From: Vibrio maritimus
Lineage (GTDB): Bacteria; Pseudomonadota; Gammaproteobacteria; Enterobacterales; Vibrionaceae
Assembly (NCBI GenBank): GCA_003263775.1
Contig: JYJJ01000002.1
Coordinates: 1-64,000 of the forward strand
DNA: 64,000 nucleotides
Direction: 5' to 3'
The notes below the pieces were generated by a model. The model saw only the letters and a program-made list of their open reading frames with translations, was not told the DNA's origin and searched no databases. Made by a program: the position numbers and the translations under genes. This document shows, piece by piece, positions 31,690-41,515 of the stretch. How positions within the stretch are numbered: position 1 is the first letter of the stretch; the number at the start of each line of letters is the position of its first letter.

Positions 31690-33372
31690 TTACTTAACTG
31701 GTTTTAGGTCCAGTACGTGAAGTAGACGCTCTGGGATACCAGCCCAGATGTTTGGACGACCCTTAGGATTTTGCTCGTTCCACCAGCCCGCAAAGCGAGT
31801 TGTGTTGTATTGGTACATGTAAGCACCAGACATCACAGGGATGGTTACCTGATCTTGAGCGATAATCTTCTGGATGCCATGAGCGATTTCTAGCTGCTCA
31901 CCTTTATCCGCTGTTTTGTAGAAGCTGTTTAGAAGCTTGTCTAACTCTGCATTTTGGTAGAAGTGCATTGCGAAGCGCGGCATACCATCACCTGATTGAA
32001 GCGCAGAGTTGTAACCTGTGTTCCAGTATTTGTGTGGATCCGAACCGTGGAAGTAGTTGGTGTACGCTACGTCGTAGTTGGCTTCTAGCATTGCTTGGTT
32101 GTACACAGAGAAGTCTGGTGTACGTGCTTTCGCTTTGATGCCTGCTTCAGCGAGTTGCTCTACTGCAAGTTGAACTGTGTTGTTAAAGTCAGTCCAGCCG
32201 TTTGGCGATTGAACTAGAAGCTCGAATGACTTACCAGATGGAGTATCAACAAAACCGTCGCCATCTACATCTTTAAAGCCCGCTTTAGCAAGCAGTTTCT
32301 TAGCACCTTCAACATCGTACGTGTTAAAACCTTTGTACTTGTTGTGCGTAGCTTCGTCAGACCAAGTCGCAAATGCATAACCTAGACCTGATGCGAAGTC
32401 ATTCACAGTGCCGCCGCCGTAGAATGCGATGTCGATGATAGTTTGACGGTCAAGTGCCATTGAGAATGCGCGACGGAAATCAACGTTGCTTAGTGCTTCC
32501 GCTTTCACTGGATCTTTGTGCTTGAAGTTCACTAGGAACGCTTGAGTGCCTGATGGTGGGTACCAGTACTGGTGGTTAGGTGATGCTGCTGCATAAGTGC
32601 GGTCAATATCTGGAATGAATGATGATGTCCAGTCCATCTCAGAGTTAACCACTTTACCTAGGAACTGGTCGTTGTTCGCGATTTGTGGAACGCGCAGACA
32701 GTCGACTTCTAGATTATCGTTATCCCAGTAGTTCGGGTTACGACATTGAACGTATAGCTGAGGAGTGAACGTGTCGATCACTGTGAATGGGCCAGAGCCA
32801 ACAGGGTTTTCGTTTAGGAATGTTGTTGGTTCTTTTACGTCCTTCCAAACGTGCTCAGGCACGATTGGCACCTTAACGATTTCATATGGAACGTTAGAGT
32901 TTGCTTCAGTTGCGTAGAACTTCACCTGGTAATCGTTAAGCTTCTCAACTTTAGATACCCAAGAGTTGATACCACTTTGGTCAAGTGCTGAGTTCTCTTG
33001 AACTAAGTTGAATGAGAAAATGACGTCGTCTGCATCAAACGTTTCGCCATCAGACCACTTAACACCTTTACGAATATCAAACGTTACTGACATTAGATCA
33101 TCAGCGATAGTGAAGTTTTCTGCCAAGCGGAATACAGGCTCATTGCCGTGCATTTCGTTAAAGACAACAAGCGGCTCGTATAGGAAGTCGGTTGTTGTGT
33201 GCAAGTAGGTTGTACCCAAGAATGGGTTGAAGTTGCGTACAAAGGTGTTGAACTCTTTAGGGTGGATAGTGAGTTCGCTGCGTTCTGCGGCTGTCGCTAC
33301 AGAGCTAAAACCTGTAACTGCGGTGGCAATAATTGCTGTCGCTAGTGCTGTTTTTTTAATATGCGCAAGCAT
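31690..33372 (-). CDS. Chitin-oligosaccharide periplasmic binding protein (SBP family 5)
   Basis: This 560-residue solute-binding protein of the peptide/nickel family has a signal peptide (cleavage near VATAAERSE, residue about 29). The mature protein starts ELTIHPKEFNTFVRNFNPF and carries the family pattern SVTFDIRKGVKWSDGETFDADDV. In vibrios this protein binds (GlcNAc)n and in the unliganded state keeps the sensor ChiS inactive. Here it heads the operon with its own long upstream region. Length equals V. cholerae VC0620 type proteins. Confidence 0.93.
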   Translation of the reverse strand: MLAHIKKTALATAIIATAVTGFSSVATAAERSELTIHPKEFNTFVRNFNPFLGTTYLHTTTDFLYEPLVVFNEMHGNEPVFRLAENFTIADDLMSVTFDIRKGVKWSDGETFDADDVIFSFNLVQENSALDQSGINSWVSKVEKLNDYQVKFYATEANSNVPYEIVKVPIVPEHVWKDVKEPTTFLNENPVGSGPFTVIDTFTPQLYVQCRNPNYWDNDNLEVDCLRVPQIANNDQFLGKVVNSEMDWTSSFIPDIDRTYAAASPNHQYWYPPSGTQAFLVNFKHKDPVKAEALSNVDFRRAFSMALDRQTIIDIAFYGGGTVNDFASGLGYAFATWSDEATHNKYKGFNTYDVEGAKKLLAKAGFKDVDGDGFVDTPSGKSFELLVQSPNGWTDFNNTVQLAVEQLAEAGIKAKARTPDFSVYNQAMLEANYDVAYTNYFHGSDPHKYWNTGYNSALQSGDGMPRFAMHFYQNAELDKLLNSFYKTADKGEQLEIAHGIQKIIAQDQVTIPVMSGAYMYQYNTTRFAGWWNEQNPKGRPNIWAGIPERLLHVLDLKPVK

Positions 33373-33976
33373 AGCTATTCCTTACTATTTGCTTTTGTTT
33401 CACAGAGAGACCAAGTGCTTCCCTCTCACATGTTTGCTAAAGCCTACCTCTTTGATTGTTCCTAAAGAGTGGCCTGTAGGCCTTAGGCGTTACTAAGAAA
33501 ACACCTTAAAGCACAATTTATCAATTACGCTCTCCGTTAAAAACGTCAAAATAACTATTACCATCGTCAAAAACGTTAAAAGCGGGCGTTTTTGACGGCT
33601 TTTTAAGCAAGTTAGGACGGTGATTTGCATCACTTATTTGTCTCTATTTAGCTTGGTTTGTTAGTGGTTACTATCATTTTTGTCTTTTAAAATAAAAGAC
33701 TATGAGTGATGGTGTGCAAATGGTGATAAGGATCACTTGTGAAATTGGCTCGTTAATTTACTTCGGAAATTAGGATGGTCGATTTGTTGTGATGATTATC
33801 GCAAACTGGTGAAGTTTCGTCTCTAATAGGAGGTAATTAGCAGAAAACGATGATGTGGCAGGTGTCATTATTGGTAGGTTGAATGCTTATTTCTCGACGC
33901 TAATTTTATCCCGTAATGCAGTGTTATACCGAGCGACTGAATGTGCTCGGCTTTGTTGCCTAGGCACTGTAGGGAG
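33373..33976 (-). promoter_or_regulatory. Long upstream region of the chitin operon with CRP-like sites and an inverted repeat
   Basis: No gene is supported in this 600-base stretch. It holds two CRP-like palindromes, GTGA-N6-TCAC at 33620-33633 and 33723-33736. It also holds a perfect 11-bp inverted repeat, CGTCAAAAACG (33566-33576) with CGTTTTTGACG (33588-33598), plus a further copy of AACGTCAAAA near 33543-33552. The operon's promoter should lie between 33380 and 33560 on the minus strand. ChiS, CRP and SlmA are known regulators of this operon in V. cholerae; which protein binds the inverted repeat is unknown. Confidence 0.5.
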
Positions 33977-34015
33977 CAAAAAAAGCCTGAGCTACATAAT
34001 GTACTCAGGCTTTTT
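33977..34015 (-). terminator. Terminator of the membrane-protein gene
   Basis: GCCTGAG (33985-33991) pairs with CTCAGGC (34004-34010), with an inner TACAT/ATGTA extension, flanked by A5+ and T5. It lies 18 bases after the stop of the gene ending at 34033. Confidence 0.85.
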
Positions 34016-34032
34016 GGTGATTCGTAGGGCGA

Positions 34033-34728
34033 CTACTTAGTATGAAAAATCTGTTCAGTCTCAAGTGAGGTGAAGGCGCGAATTTGACGCCATACGTAGT
34101 AGAAAATACCAAACATCATTAGCATGCTAGGAATCGCGATAGCCGGGTAGCTGTATAAGGTTAACTTGCCTAATTCTTCATTAAATGCAGCAGTACCCGC
34201 TGGGCTTGTCACTATCCAGGTGGCCAGAAAGTAGTTCATCGCCGATGAAAATGCGAAGGTACTGGCGAATAGGTAGTTCGATGACATTAGACAGCGCTCA
34301 AACGCCTGCGTCTTACCGTTTTGCTCTAGACGCTCATTAATCAATGAGAGATTGAGTACAGTATCGTTGAGGAGCACTTTCTGCATCATTGGATAGCGAG
34401 TGAATGTAGAAGCCAGCACAGCTAGACCGATCAAGCCTGGAATTAGCGCTTCTTTCAGTGCCAACCAGCGAGTATCTAACTCCAAAAGACCAATACCACC
34501 GGTTAAAAGTACGCTGATAAAGCCTAGAGCCGCAATAAAGTTAAACTTCTTATTACGGATCAGATCCATTCCGCCATAGAGCACAGGAAACAGCAGAGCG
34601 ACAACCAGCGCCATCGCAGTACCTAGATGTTCATCACCACTAAACTTCATCAGAATAAAAGAGGGGATAAATACGTTGAATAGGATTTCAAATAGGGGAT
34701 TCGACTTCTTCGCCGTTGTGGTACTCAT
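34033..34728 (-). CDS. Conserved integral membrane protein of unknown function
   Basis: This 231-residue protein has six or seven predicted hydrophobic segments, e.g. IPSFILMKFSG, LVVALLFPVLYGGMDLI, FIAALGFISVLLTGGIGLL, LIPGLIGLAVLASTF, AFSSAMNYFLATWIVTS and IPSMLMMFGIFYYVWRQI. The layout resembles the VC0807/YciB-type (intracellular septation-like) small membrane proteins, but I cannot assign a family with certainty. It forms a single-gene unit with its own terminator. It sits between the chitin operon and the acyltransferase, where V. cholerae has other genes. Confidence 0.7.
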   Translation of the reverse strand: MSTTTAKKSNPLFEILFNVFIPSFILMKFSGDEHLGTAMALVVALLFPVLYGGMDLIRNKKFNFIAALGFISVLLTGGIGLLELDTRWLALKEALIPGLIGLAVLASTFTRYPMMQKVLLNDTVLNLSLINERLEQNGKTQAFERCLMSSNYLFASTFAFSSAMNYFLATWIVTSPAGTAAFNEELGKLTLYSYPAIAIPSMLMMFGIFYYVWRQIRAFTSLETEQIFHTK

Positions 34729-34891
34729 AATAGTGTGCTGACTCTAAGTTGTTACTGTTTTGTTCTATACAGGGCAGTGTTCATTGCTTGATAACAGAAG
34801 TAAAGCATTAAACACACAAGATGTGTAACGACGTATAAAATGAGACATGGTTAATGCCTTACGATTCCGCCTAAATACGATAGACAAAGCA

Positions 34892-34920
34892 AAAGACGCA
34901 TGGTTTCTACATGCGTCTTT
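34892..34920 (-). terminator. Terminator after the acyltransferase gene
   Basis: Perfect 11-bp stem (34892-34902 with 34910-34920) and a 7-base loop, 10 bases past the acyltransferase stop on the minus strand. The tail is T-rich. Confidence 0.82.
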
Positions 34921-34930
34921 CTATCACGCG

Positions 34931-36933
34931 TTACTTCTTTCGAACCGCACTCAGTCTAGATGAATCTAGCCACTGATTTTCAAAGAGCATCAGCTGTGAT
35001 TCTGGAAGAAATTTAAAGATATTCTCCGCAGCAGTGTAATTAATATGCCCCAGGTCTCTATAGACAGGAAGCCCGTCGATCTCCGCTAGACACTCGGCGT
35101 TTTTATCACAGGTTGCAGCATAGATGTCGAGGTAGATGACTTTTGGGTTGTTGCTGGAAATACTCGTAAAAAGCTTGCGATAGAAGCTGACACGAGTGTC
35201 ATTCTCACGAGTTTTTATACGTTTTAGGGGCTCTTTGCCATCCCTTAATCGCCTTGCATTAAAATGCTTAGGTGAAACGGGCATATTGGCGACGTCACTC
35301 ATTAGTACCGGAGTTACACCAGCCTCAATTATCTCATTTACTAAGCGTCGTATTGAGTATTCAAACGCAACTTCCGAGCTCTTTGCATCAATGATGTCTG
35401 TATCGTACTTCTTTAGTAATCCACCATGTCCGCTTTTAGGATCGGTCTCAAGGTAGTTGACCCAGTTGTTTGAGATGAATACATACTTAGGTTTTACTCG
35501 TTTGATAGCATCAAGCATGCCTTGGTTAATATCATCACAATAGTCACGATACTTTTTGTTGATGTAGATATCTACAAATAAAAACGAAGGGCAATAATGA
35601 GGGTCTACGAAAGTGTTGAAACCATACTTTTTACCAATTTTGGAGACTAGTCCTTGAAAGTGGTGCGCGTGTGAATCACCGAGGAGGAAAGCGATATCTT
35701 CTCGATTGCTTGCTCCCCAACCCTCTGAGTTAAAAGGCTCAATGTCAACGGTCGAAGTGACAGTGGAAGGTGCAGATCCATCGTCTGGAACTAGGTCAAG
35801 ATAAGCACGCTCTTCAGGACTAGTGAACTGTGACGCGCCCATGTTGCCTTCAATGTGCTTGCATATCATGACATACGCGAAAATTGGTAGCGCAAAGTAA
35901 AACGTAAATACGATCCAGCTTTTCACCTTCGCTTTTCTAAGTGGGGTCTCATAAAAGCGATAGGTGAGACCTGCAGCACCGACAGTAACTGCTATTAACA
36001 CAACTGCACTAAAGAAAGTAATAGGACCGATGTGAGTTTTCCAAATGGAAATTAAAACCCAATGATACATATACATTGAGTAAGAGATGATGCCTATATA
36101 GTTCATTGGACGTGTTGTAAGAGCCTTGTAAACAACGCCACGTGTGTCTGAATAGGTCAACATTACGCCTGTCGCGAGTAGAATGGGGAGTGCAGCGAAC
36201 CCGGGGAATGGAAGGTCACCATTATAGATAATTGCAAATATCGTAAGGAATGCGAATGCTAGAGAAAATAACACGTTGGAGCGATGTTTGATCTTAGTGA
36301 CTGCTAAAATCACGCCGAACAATAGTTCAAACGCACGACTCTGTAGTAGGTAAAATGCATCGCTCGAGAAGTAGGCTTGAACTGCCAGTTTATGTGAGTA
36401 AAGCATCGATGACAGAAAAACAGCAACCAACAGAGTAACGAGCGCTTTTTGAGTTTTTAGATAGCGGCATGCAATCATAAATATGACAGGGAATACCAAG
36501 TAGAACTGTTCTTCAACTGCTAATGACCAAAAGTGCAACAAGGGCTCTAGTTCTGCTTCTTTTGCCCAGTAGCCACCGTGATTGTTAAAGTGCACGTTGG
36601 CAATCAATGCTACAGCATGTCTTAAACCTCTTGCAAAGTGCAGAAGGTCACTAGGGATGAAACTGACATAAGCGTAGATTAGTGCTATGCCTGAAACTAA
36701 GAAAAAGACGGGCAATATTCTCTTTATTCTTCTTACATAGAAATCAACGAGTGAGAAGGATTGGTTGTTGATGTCTTTGATAATCAGACTGGAAATCAGA
36801 AATCCAGATATCACAAAGAAAATATCCACCCCAAGAAACCCCCAGGAAGAATATTCGGGTTTAGGTGGAAGATAATCACAGACAGTACAGAGAAGGCTCT
36901 TAGACCATCGATATCAGGTCGATATGTCAACAA
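34931..36933 (-). CDS. OafA-type acyltransferase with C-terminal SGNH domain, frameshifted
   Basis: This is an inner-membrane acyltransferase_3 protein (about 10 helices) that O-acetylates surface polysaccharide or LPS. It is fused to an SGNH hydrolase-like domain with GDSH ([11 protein letters not shown]) and the C-terminal DxxH (RDLGHINY). The N-terminus [24 protein letters not shown] and the catalytic-His region lie in another frame. One G restored in the run near 36830 joins GGFLG to [13 protein letters not shown], giving about 667 residues. The start is a TTG (36933 or 36930) behind an AGAGGA ribosome binding site. Base composition is AT-richer than its neighbours, suggesting an accessory gene. 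Confidence 0.85.
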
Positions 36934-37451
36934 TTTGTATTCCTCTTTGACATTGAATGGAGGTTGCTAGTGCAAGAGGTGGTCTCTGAAACTGTCATTG
37001 ATTGCTGACGTTTAGCCATAGTTCTGCCTCTAAAGATGCGTTTGCTTAGATACTACCCCTCATCCATTATGGGTCTACCTTACTGATTAATAATGAAAAG
37101 CTTCTAAGTTAAGTAATGCCTTTATGCTTCCTTGGTCCGGGTATTTTGATTTCATTACTCAGCTCTAAATCTATAGTGTTTGAAGCTACGAGAACTTGTT
37201 ACACCATAGAAAGACAATATCTCTATAAAACATCCGATGCTCTGCTTCGAATGAGTGCATTTTAATCATGTGGCCGTAAACAAAAACTTTTTTATTTGTA
37301 TGTTTTGGTGGGCGATATTGGTATTTGGAATGGTATTGATTTAGAGGATGGTTCGGAGGTAAAGGGAGGTAGATTTACGAGGCTAAGCGCAAGGGCTTTA
37401 TACTTCACTAACTTTTATTTTTCAATTATTAGCGTTCGAGATAACAGGCAC
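36934..37451. other. AT-rich intergenic stretch between the acyltransferase and tRNA-Ile2
   Basis: About 520 bases with no credible gene. Open frames here are short, lack ribosome binding sites, and one runs through the tRNA terminator. I see no integrase, no direct repeat of the tRNA end and no clear promoter beyond what is needed for the acyltransferase. Confidence 0.5.
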
Positions 37452-37487
37452 AAAAAAAGGTTAGTAAACTTGATGTTCACTAACCTT
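37452..37487 (-). terminator. Terminator of the tRNA-Ile2 gene
   Basis: AAGGTTAGT with its near-perfect inverse (37457-37469 and 37475-37487) is followed on the minus strand by a run of seven T's. It starts about nine bases past the tRNA 3' end. Confidence 0.82.
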
Positions 37488-37495
37488 CTAAAATT

Positions 37496-37571
37496 TGGTG
37501 GCCCCTCGCAGACTTGAACTGCGGACCAATCGATTATGAGTCGACTGCTCTAACCACTGAGCTAAGGGGCC
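37496..37571 (-). tRNA. ileX: tRNA-Ile2 (anticodon CAU, read as k2CAU)
   Basis: A 76-base cloverleaf on the minus strand with encoded CCA. The acceptor GGCCCCU pairs with AGGGGCC, the D-arm is AGCTCAGTGGTTAGAGC, the anticodon stem is GTCGA/TCGAT with loop CTCATAA, and the T-loop is GTTCAAGTC. The CAU anticodon with this body is that of the minor isoleucine tRNA whose C34 is converted to lysidine by TilS so that it reads AUA. The body is nearly identical to E. coli ileX, which also lies near rpoD. It is not an initiator or elongator Met tRNA. Confidence 0.93.
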
Positions 37572-37667
37572 AATAGGTGGATGATTATAGGGGAAGGCTG
37601 CGCGAGTGTCTAGATGCAGTGTAGGCTAATTGCGCTTGCTTTTTAGTCACTTAAACTCGGTAGATAC

Positions 37668-37698
37668 AAAAAAGGTGAGCTAGTGCTCACCTTTTTGC
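37668..37698 (-). terminator. Terminator of the rpsU-yqeY-dnaG-rpoD operon
   Basis: GGTGAGC (37674-37680) pairs with GCTCACC (37685-37691), with A6 and T5 flanks giving a longer stem. It lies 16 bases past the rpoD stop on the minus strand. Confidence 0.88.
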
Positions 37699-37713
37699 TA
37701 AAGCTTGATGCGA

Positions 37714-39567
37714 TTACTCGTCAAGGAAGCTGCGCAGTGTTTCTGAGCGGCTTGGGTGACGTAGCTTACGTAGGGCCTTTGCTTCGATCTGACGAATACG
37801 CTCACGCGTTACGTCGAACTGCTTACCCACTTCTTCTAAAGTGTGGTCAGTGTTCATATCGATACCAAAGCGCATACGCAGTACTTTCGCTTCACGAGGC
37901 GTTAGACCGGCTAGAACGTCTTTTGTTGCGACGCGTAGACTTGTCATTGTTGCTGAGTCTACAGGCAGTTCTAGCGTGGTATCCTCGATGAAATCACCTA
38001 GATGCGAATCTTCGTCGTCACCGATTGGTGTCTCCATAGAGATTGGCTCTTTCGCGATTTTTAGTACTTTGCGGATCTTATCTTCAGGCATCTGCATACG
38101 CTCTGCCAACTCTTCAGGAAGTGGCTCACGGCCCATTTCTTGAAGCATTTGACGAGAGATACGGTTTAGCTTGTTGATAGTCTCAATCATGTGCACTGGG
38201 ATACGGATCGTACGAGCTTGGTCAGCGATTGAACGCGTGATAGCCTGACGGATCCACCATGTTGCGTAAGTCGAGAACTTGTAACCACGGCGGTATTCAA
38301 ACTTATCTACCGCTTTCATCAGACCGATGTTACCTTCTTGAATCAGATCCAAGAATTGTAGACCACGGTTGGTGTATTTCTTCGCGATAGAGATTACTAG
38401 ACGTAAGTTCGCTTCAACCATCTCTTTTTTCGCACGGCGAGCTTTAGCTTCACCGATAGACATGCGACGGCTGATGTCTTTAATGTTTTGTACCGAAAGC
38501 GAAGTTTCTTCTTCGATGATGTTCAGCTTCTGGATAGAGCGGCGGATGTCATCTTCGTAGCGCTTGATCTTGTCGGCGTATGGCTTGTCTGATGCCAATA
38601 CTTCGTCAAGCCATGCTTCGCTTGATTCGTTGCCAGTAAATAGGGCAATGAATGATTTCTTAGGCATTTTGCCGTACTCAACCGCTTGACGCATGATCAG
38701 GCGCTCTTGAGTACGTACACGATCCATCGACGTGCGCAGCTCATTCACTAGGTGATCGAACTGTTTTGGCGTTAGACGGAATTCACGGAATACTTCTTGA
38801 ACAAGTTCGTGAGACTTTGCTACTTGTGGACTGTCATAGCCAAACTCGTTAACAGCCAGTTGCAGATCTTGGTATGTATTGCGAAGTGCAGTGAACTTCT
38901 CCAGAGCAAGCTCAGGATCGATGCCTGTATCTTCCTCTTCTTCGTCCTCTGAATCGTCGTCACTGTCTGCATCTTCTTCGTCTTCATCTTCAAGATCAGA
39001 TTCAGACAGTTCAGAACCGATGTGCGTAGCAGTAGGCGCAGCCGTTTCGTCTTCGTTTGGATCAACAAAGCCGTTGATAACGTCAGTTAGGCGAAGTTCT
39101 TCCGCTTGTACTTTGTCAAACTGTTCAAGAATATAAGGAATAGTACCTGGGTACTCGGCCACTGAGCTTTGAACTTGGTTGATGCCATCTTCAATGCGTT
39201 TTGCGATGTCAATCTCGCCTTCGCGAGTCAATAGCTCAACGGTACCCATTTCACGCATGTACATGCGTACTGGGTCAGTAGTACGACCGATTTCACTTTC
39301 AACGCTTGAAAGTGCAGCTGCAGCGGCTTCGGCTGCATCTTCATCAGTGATGTTGTTGTCATCATTCAGTGCTAGGTCATCAGCATCAGGAGCAGTCTCT
39401 ACTACCTTAATACCCATGTCATTAATCATCTGAATAATATCTTCTACCTGTTCGGAATCGACGATTTCCTCAGGTAGGTGGTCATTTACTTCTGCGTAGG
39501 TCAGATAGCCTTGTTCCTTGCCCTTAATGACAAGTTGCTTCAGCTGTGACTGCGGATTTTGGTCCAT
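37714..39567 (-). CDS. rpoD: RNA polymerase primary sigma factor RpoD (sigma-70)
   Basis: This 617-residue housekeeping sigma factor has region 1.1 at the N-terminus ([25 protein letters not shown]) and region 1.2 ([29 protein letters not shown]). The acidic non-conserved insert is rich in D/E around residues 185-215. Regions 2.1-2.4 read [62 protein letters not shown], and region 4.2 is [32 protein letters not shown]. Last gene of the macromolecular synthesis operon. Confidence 0.98.
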   Translation of the reverse strand: MDQNPQSQLKQLVIKGKEQGYLTYAEVNDHLPEEIVDSEQVEDIIQMINDMGIKVVETAPDADDLALNDDNNITDEDAAEAAAAALSSVESEIGRTTDPVRMYMREMGTVELLTREGEIDIAKRIEDGINQVQSSVAEYPGTIPYILEQFDKVQAEELRLTDVINGFVDPNEDETAAPTATHIGSELSESDLEDEDEEDADSDDDSEDEEEEDTGIDPELALEKFTALRNTYQDLQLAVNEFGYDSPQVAKSHELVQEVFREFRLTPKQFDHLVNELRTSMDRVRTQERLIMRQAVEYGKMPKKSFIALFTGNESSEAWLDEVLASDKPYADKIKRYEDDIRRSIQKLNIIEEETSLSVQNIKDISRRMSIGEAKARRAKKEMVEANLRLVISIAKKYTNRGLQFLDLIQEGNIGLMKAVDKFEYRRGYKFSTYATWWIRQAITRSIADQARTIRIPVHMIETINKLNRISRQMLQEMGREPLPEELAERMQMPEDKIRKVLKIAKEPISMETPIGDDEDSHLGDFIEDTTLELPVDSATMTSLRVATKDVLAGLTPREAKVLRMRFGIDMNTDHTLEEVGKQFDVTRERIRQIEAKALRKLRHPSRSETLRSFLDE

Positions 39568-39667
39568 AGACGATATCCAACTTAAGATCTGGTGAAGGAA
39601 TTTTAGTATGCGAAATGCAAACCACTAATATTAACAAATTTATTCGTTGCTGACTAACTGAATTGGG

Positions 39668-41434
39668 TTACGCTTTTAAGTCTAGCATTAAGGCTAGCAG
39701 CTCCCGTTTTTCTTCGACTGATAAGCCGACACTTCTTTCTTTGGCCTGCAGGTTTTCAATTTGCTTTTCAATGCATTGGGACAATATTTTGTCCAATGAA
39801 TCGATAAATACGTCTTCTTGGTTGTCATCGTCAAGTGGAATTACCCAACTTGCGAGACGAGACAGAAGTGCCTCATTACTACTTCCACGCCATTGTTCTA
39901 ATAGCTGGCCTGTAGTCATATGGGGATGTGCTTGACATTTATCAACCACTTCCACAAATAAATTAAGCCCAGGCAGTGATAAGTCTCTCACTGTGGACAG
40001 ATCAGGTACCATTTCAGCATAGCTCGGATTTTGCAAAAGTAGAGCGATGACTTCACGCATTGGTGTGCGTTTGATTTCTTTATGAGGCTGAGCTCGCGTT
40101 TCTTGCTGGCCTTGCTTATCAATTAACTGTTGAAGTTGCCTTTCATCAACTAATCCCAACTTACGGCCAAGCAGTTCTCTCAAGTATAGTCGCAATGTGC
40201 CACCAGGCACTTTGTCGATAAGTGGCACCGCTAGCGTACTGAGCTTTGCCATGCCTTCTTTGGTTCGTGTATCGACCTGCTGCATCAGCGAGGAGAACAT
40301 AAACTCTGACAGAGGCATCGCGTTTTGCACTTCTGTTTCAAACGCGTCTTTGCCATTTTGTCGAATGAATGAGTCAGGATCCTCGCCATCCGGCAGGAAC
40401 ATGAACTTTAATTGCCTACCATCATTGAGGTAGGGCAATGCATTCTCCATTGCGCGCCAAGCGGCATCACGACCTGCTCGATCACCATCGTAACAACACA
40501 CGACGGTGCTGGTTTGGCGAAACAAAACTTGAAGGTGATCGCCGGTGGTCGAGGTACCGAGTGAGGCGACAGAATAATCCACGCCATACTGCGCTAGAGC
40601 GACCACATCCATATAGCCTTCGACAACTAAAACCTGAGGCGGCTCGCGGTAGGCTTGCAGTACCTCATACAGTCCATAAAGCTCTTTGCCTTTATGAAAG
40701 ATCGGTGTTTCTGGTGAGTTGAGATACTTTGGTGTACCGTCACCTAAAACGCGCCCACCAAAACCAATCACTCGTCCGCGTCGGTCACGGATTGGAAACA
40801 TGATACGACCGCGAAAACGGTCATAACGATTACCCTTGTCGTTTTCAATCAGCATACCGCCAGACACCAACATGTCTTGCGTGGCTTTTTGCTGACCAAA
40901 GTTCTTGCGTACACTGTCCCATTCGTCAGCGACGTAGCCGATACCAAACTTTTGAACAATCTCTCCAGAGAGTCCGCGGCCCTTTAGATACTCTATAGCG
41001 ACTTTGTTGGTGGAAACTTTAAGTTGATCGCGATAGTACTGGCCGATCGTTCCCATAAGATCATACAAAGATCGTTTTTGTTCGCTATTGGCGGTAGGCC
41101 CTTTGGAGAAATTACCCGGTTGTCCACTGCGCTGCTCTCTAGGAACATCCAAACCTAACGATGATGCCAGCTCTTCAATCGCTTCTACGAACTCGAGACG
41201 TTCGTACTCCATGAGAAAGTCGATGGCATTACCATGCACACCACAGCCAAAGCAATGGTAGAACTGTTTCTCTTGGCTGACGCTGAAAGAAGGGGTCTTT
41301 TCGTTATGGAAAGGGCAGCAAGCACCGTAGTTCTTGCCTTGTTTTTTAAGTTTTACGCGCGTGTCAATGACGTCGACAATATCAAGCCGAGCGAGAAGGT
41401 CATCGATAAAGCTGCGAGGGATTATTCCTGCCAT
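39668..41434 (-). CDS. dnaG: DNA primase DnaG
   Basis: The 588-residue primase makes RNA primers for replication. It has an N-terminal zinc-binding domain (CPFHNEKTPSFSV...YHCFGCGVHGNAIDF), a TOPRIM catalytic core (VVEGYMDVVALAQYGV, SLGTSTTGDHLQ, CYDGDRAGRDAAWRA) and a C-terminal helical DnaB-interaction domain. Length is close to E. coli (581). It lies 81 bases after yqeY and 100 bases before rpoD on the minus strand. Confidence 0.97.
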   Translation of the reverse strand: MAGIIPRSFIDDLLARLDIVDVIDTRVKLKKQGKNYGACCPFHNEKTPSFSVSQEKQFYHCFGCGVHGNAIDFLMEYERLEFVEAIEELASSLGLDVPREQRSGQPGNFSKGPTANSEQKRSLYDLMGTIGQYYRDQLKVSTNKVAIEYLKGRGLSGEIVQKFGIGYVADEWDSVRKNFGQQKATQDMLVSGGMLIENDKGNRYDRFRGRIMFPIRDRRGRVIGFGGRVLGDGTPKYLNSPETPIFHKGKELYGLYEVLQAYREPPQVLVVEGYMDVVALAQYGVDYSVASLGTSTTGDHLQVLFRQTSTVVCCYDGDRAGRDAAWRAMENALPYLNDGRQLKFMFLPDGEDPDSFIRQNGKDAFETEVQNAMPLSEFMFSSLMQQVDTRTKEGMAKLSTLAVPLIDKVPGGTLRLYLRELLGRKLGLVDERQLQQLIDKQGQQETRAQPHKEIKRTPMREVIALLLQNPSYAEMVPDLSTVRDLSLPGLNLFVEVVDKCQAHPHMTTGQLLEQWRGSSNEALLSRLASWVIPLDDDNQEDVFIDSLDKILSQCIEKQIENLQAKERSVGLSVEEKRELLALMLDLKA

Positions 41435-41463
41435 AAAACCTTTTTACAAGAGAGAGATACAAA

Positions 41464-41496
41464 CAAGCCGTGCGTTCCAAAGGATAGCACGGCTTG
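41464..41496 (-). other. Hairpin between yqeY and dnaG
   Basis: Perfect 10-bp arms (41464-41473 and 41487-41496) with a 13-base loop lie between yqeY and dnaG, without a downstream T-run. In E. coli the low level of primase relative to S21 depends on a terminator before dnaG; this hairpin is in the corresponding place and may do the same (inference). Confidence 0.55.
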
Positions 41497-41515
41497 CTGC
41501 AATTTGGTTGGGTGG

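Noticed and set aside
37296..37517. Plus-strand open frame over the tRNA and its terminator
   Set aside because: It runs through a tRNA and an intrinsic terminator on the other strand and has no recognisable domain.
37496..37571. tRNA-Met assignment for the CAU tRNA
   Set aside because: The body and acceptor stem match tRNA-Ile2 (ileX), not initiator or elongator Met tRNAs.
38900..39010. Acidic run in RpoD as a novel domain
   Set aside because: An acidic non-conserved insert between regions 1.2 and 2.1 is normal in gammaproteobacterial RpoD.
38879..39136. Serine-rich plus-strand frame in rpoD
   Set aside because: It is the complement of the acidic region of sigma-70; serine runs are expected opposite Asp/Glu codons.
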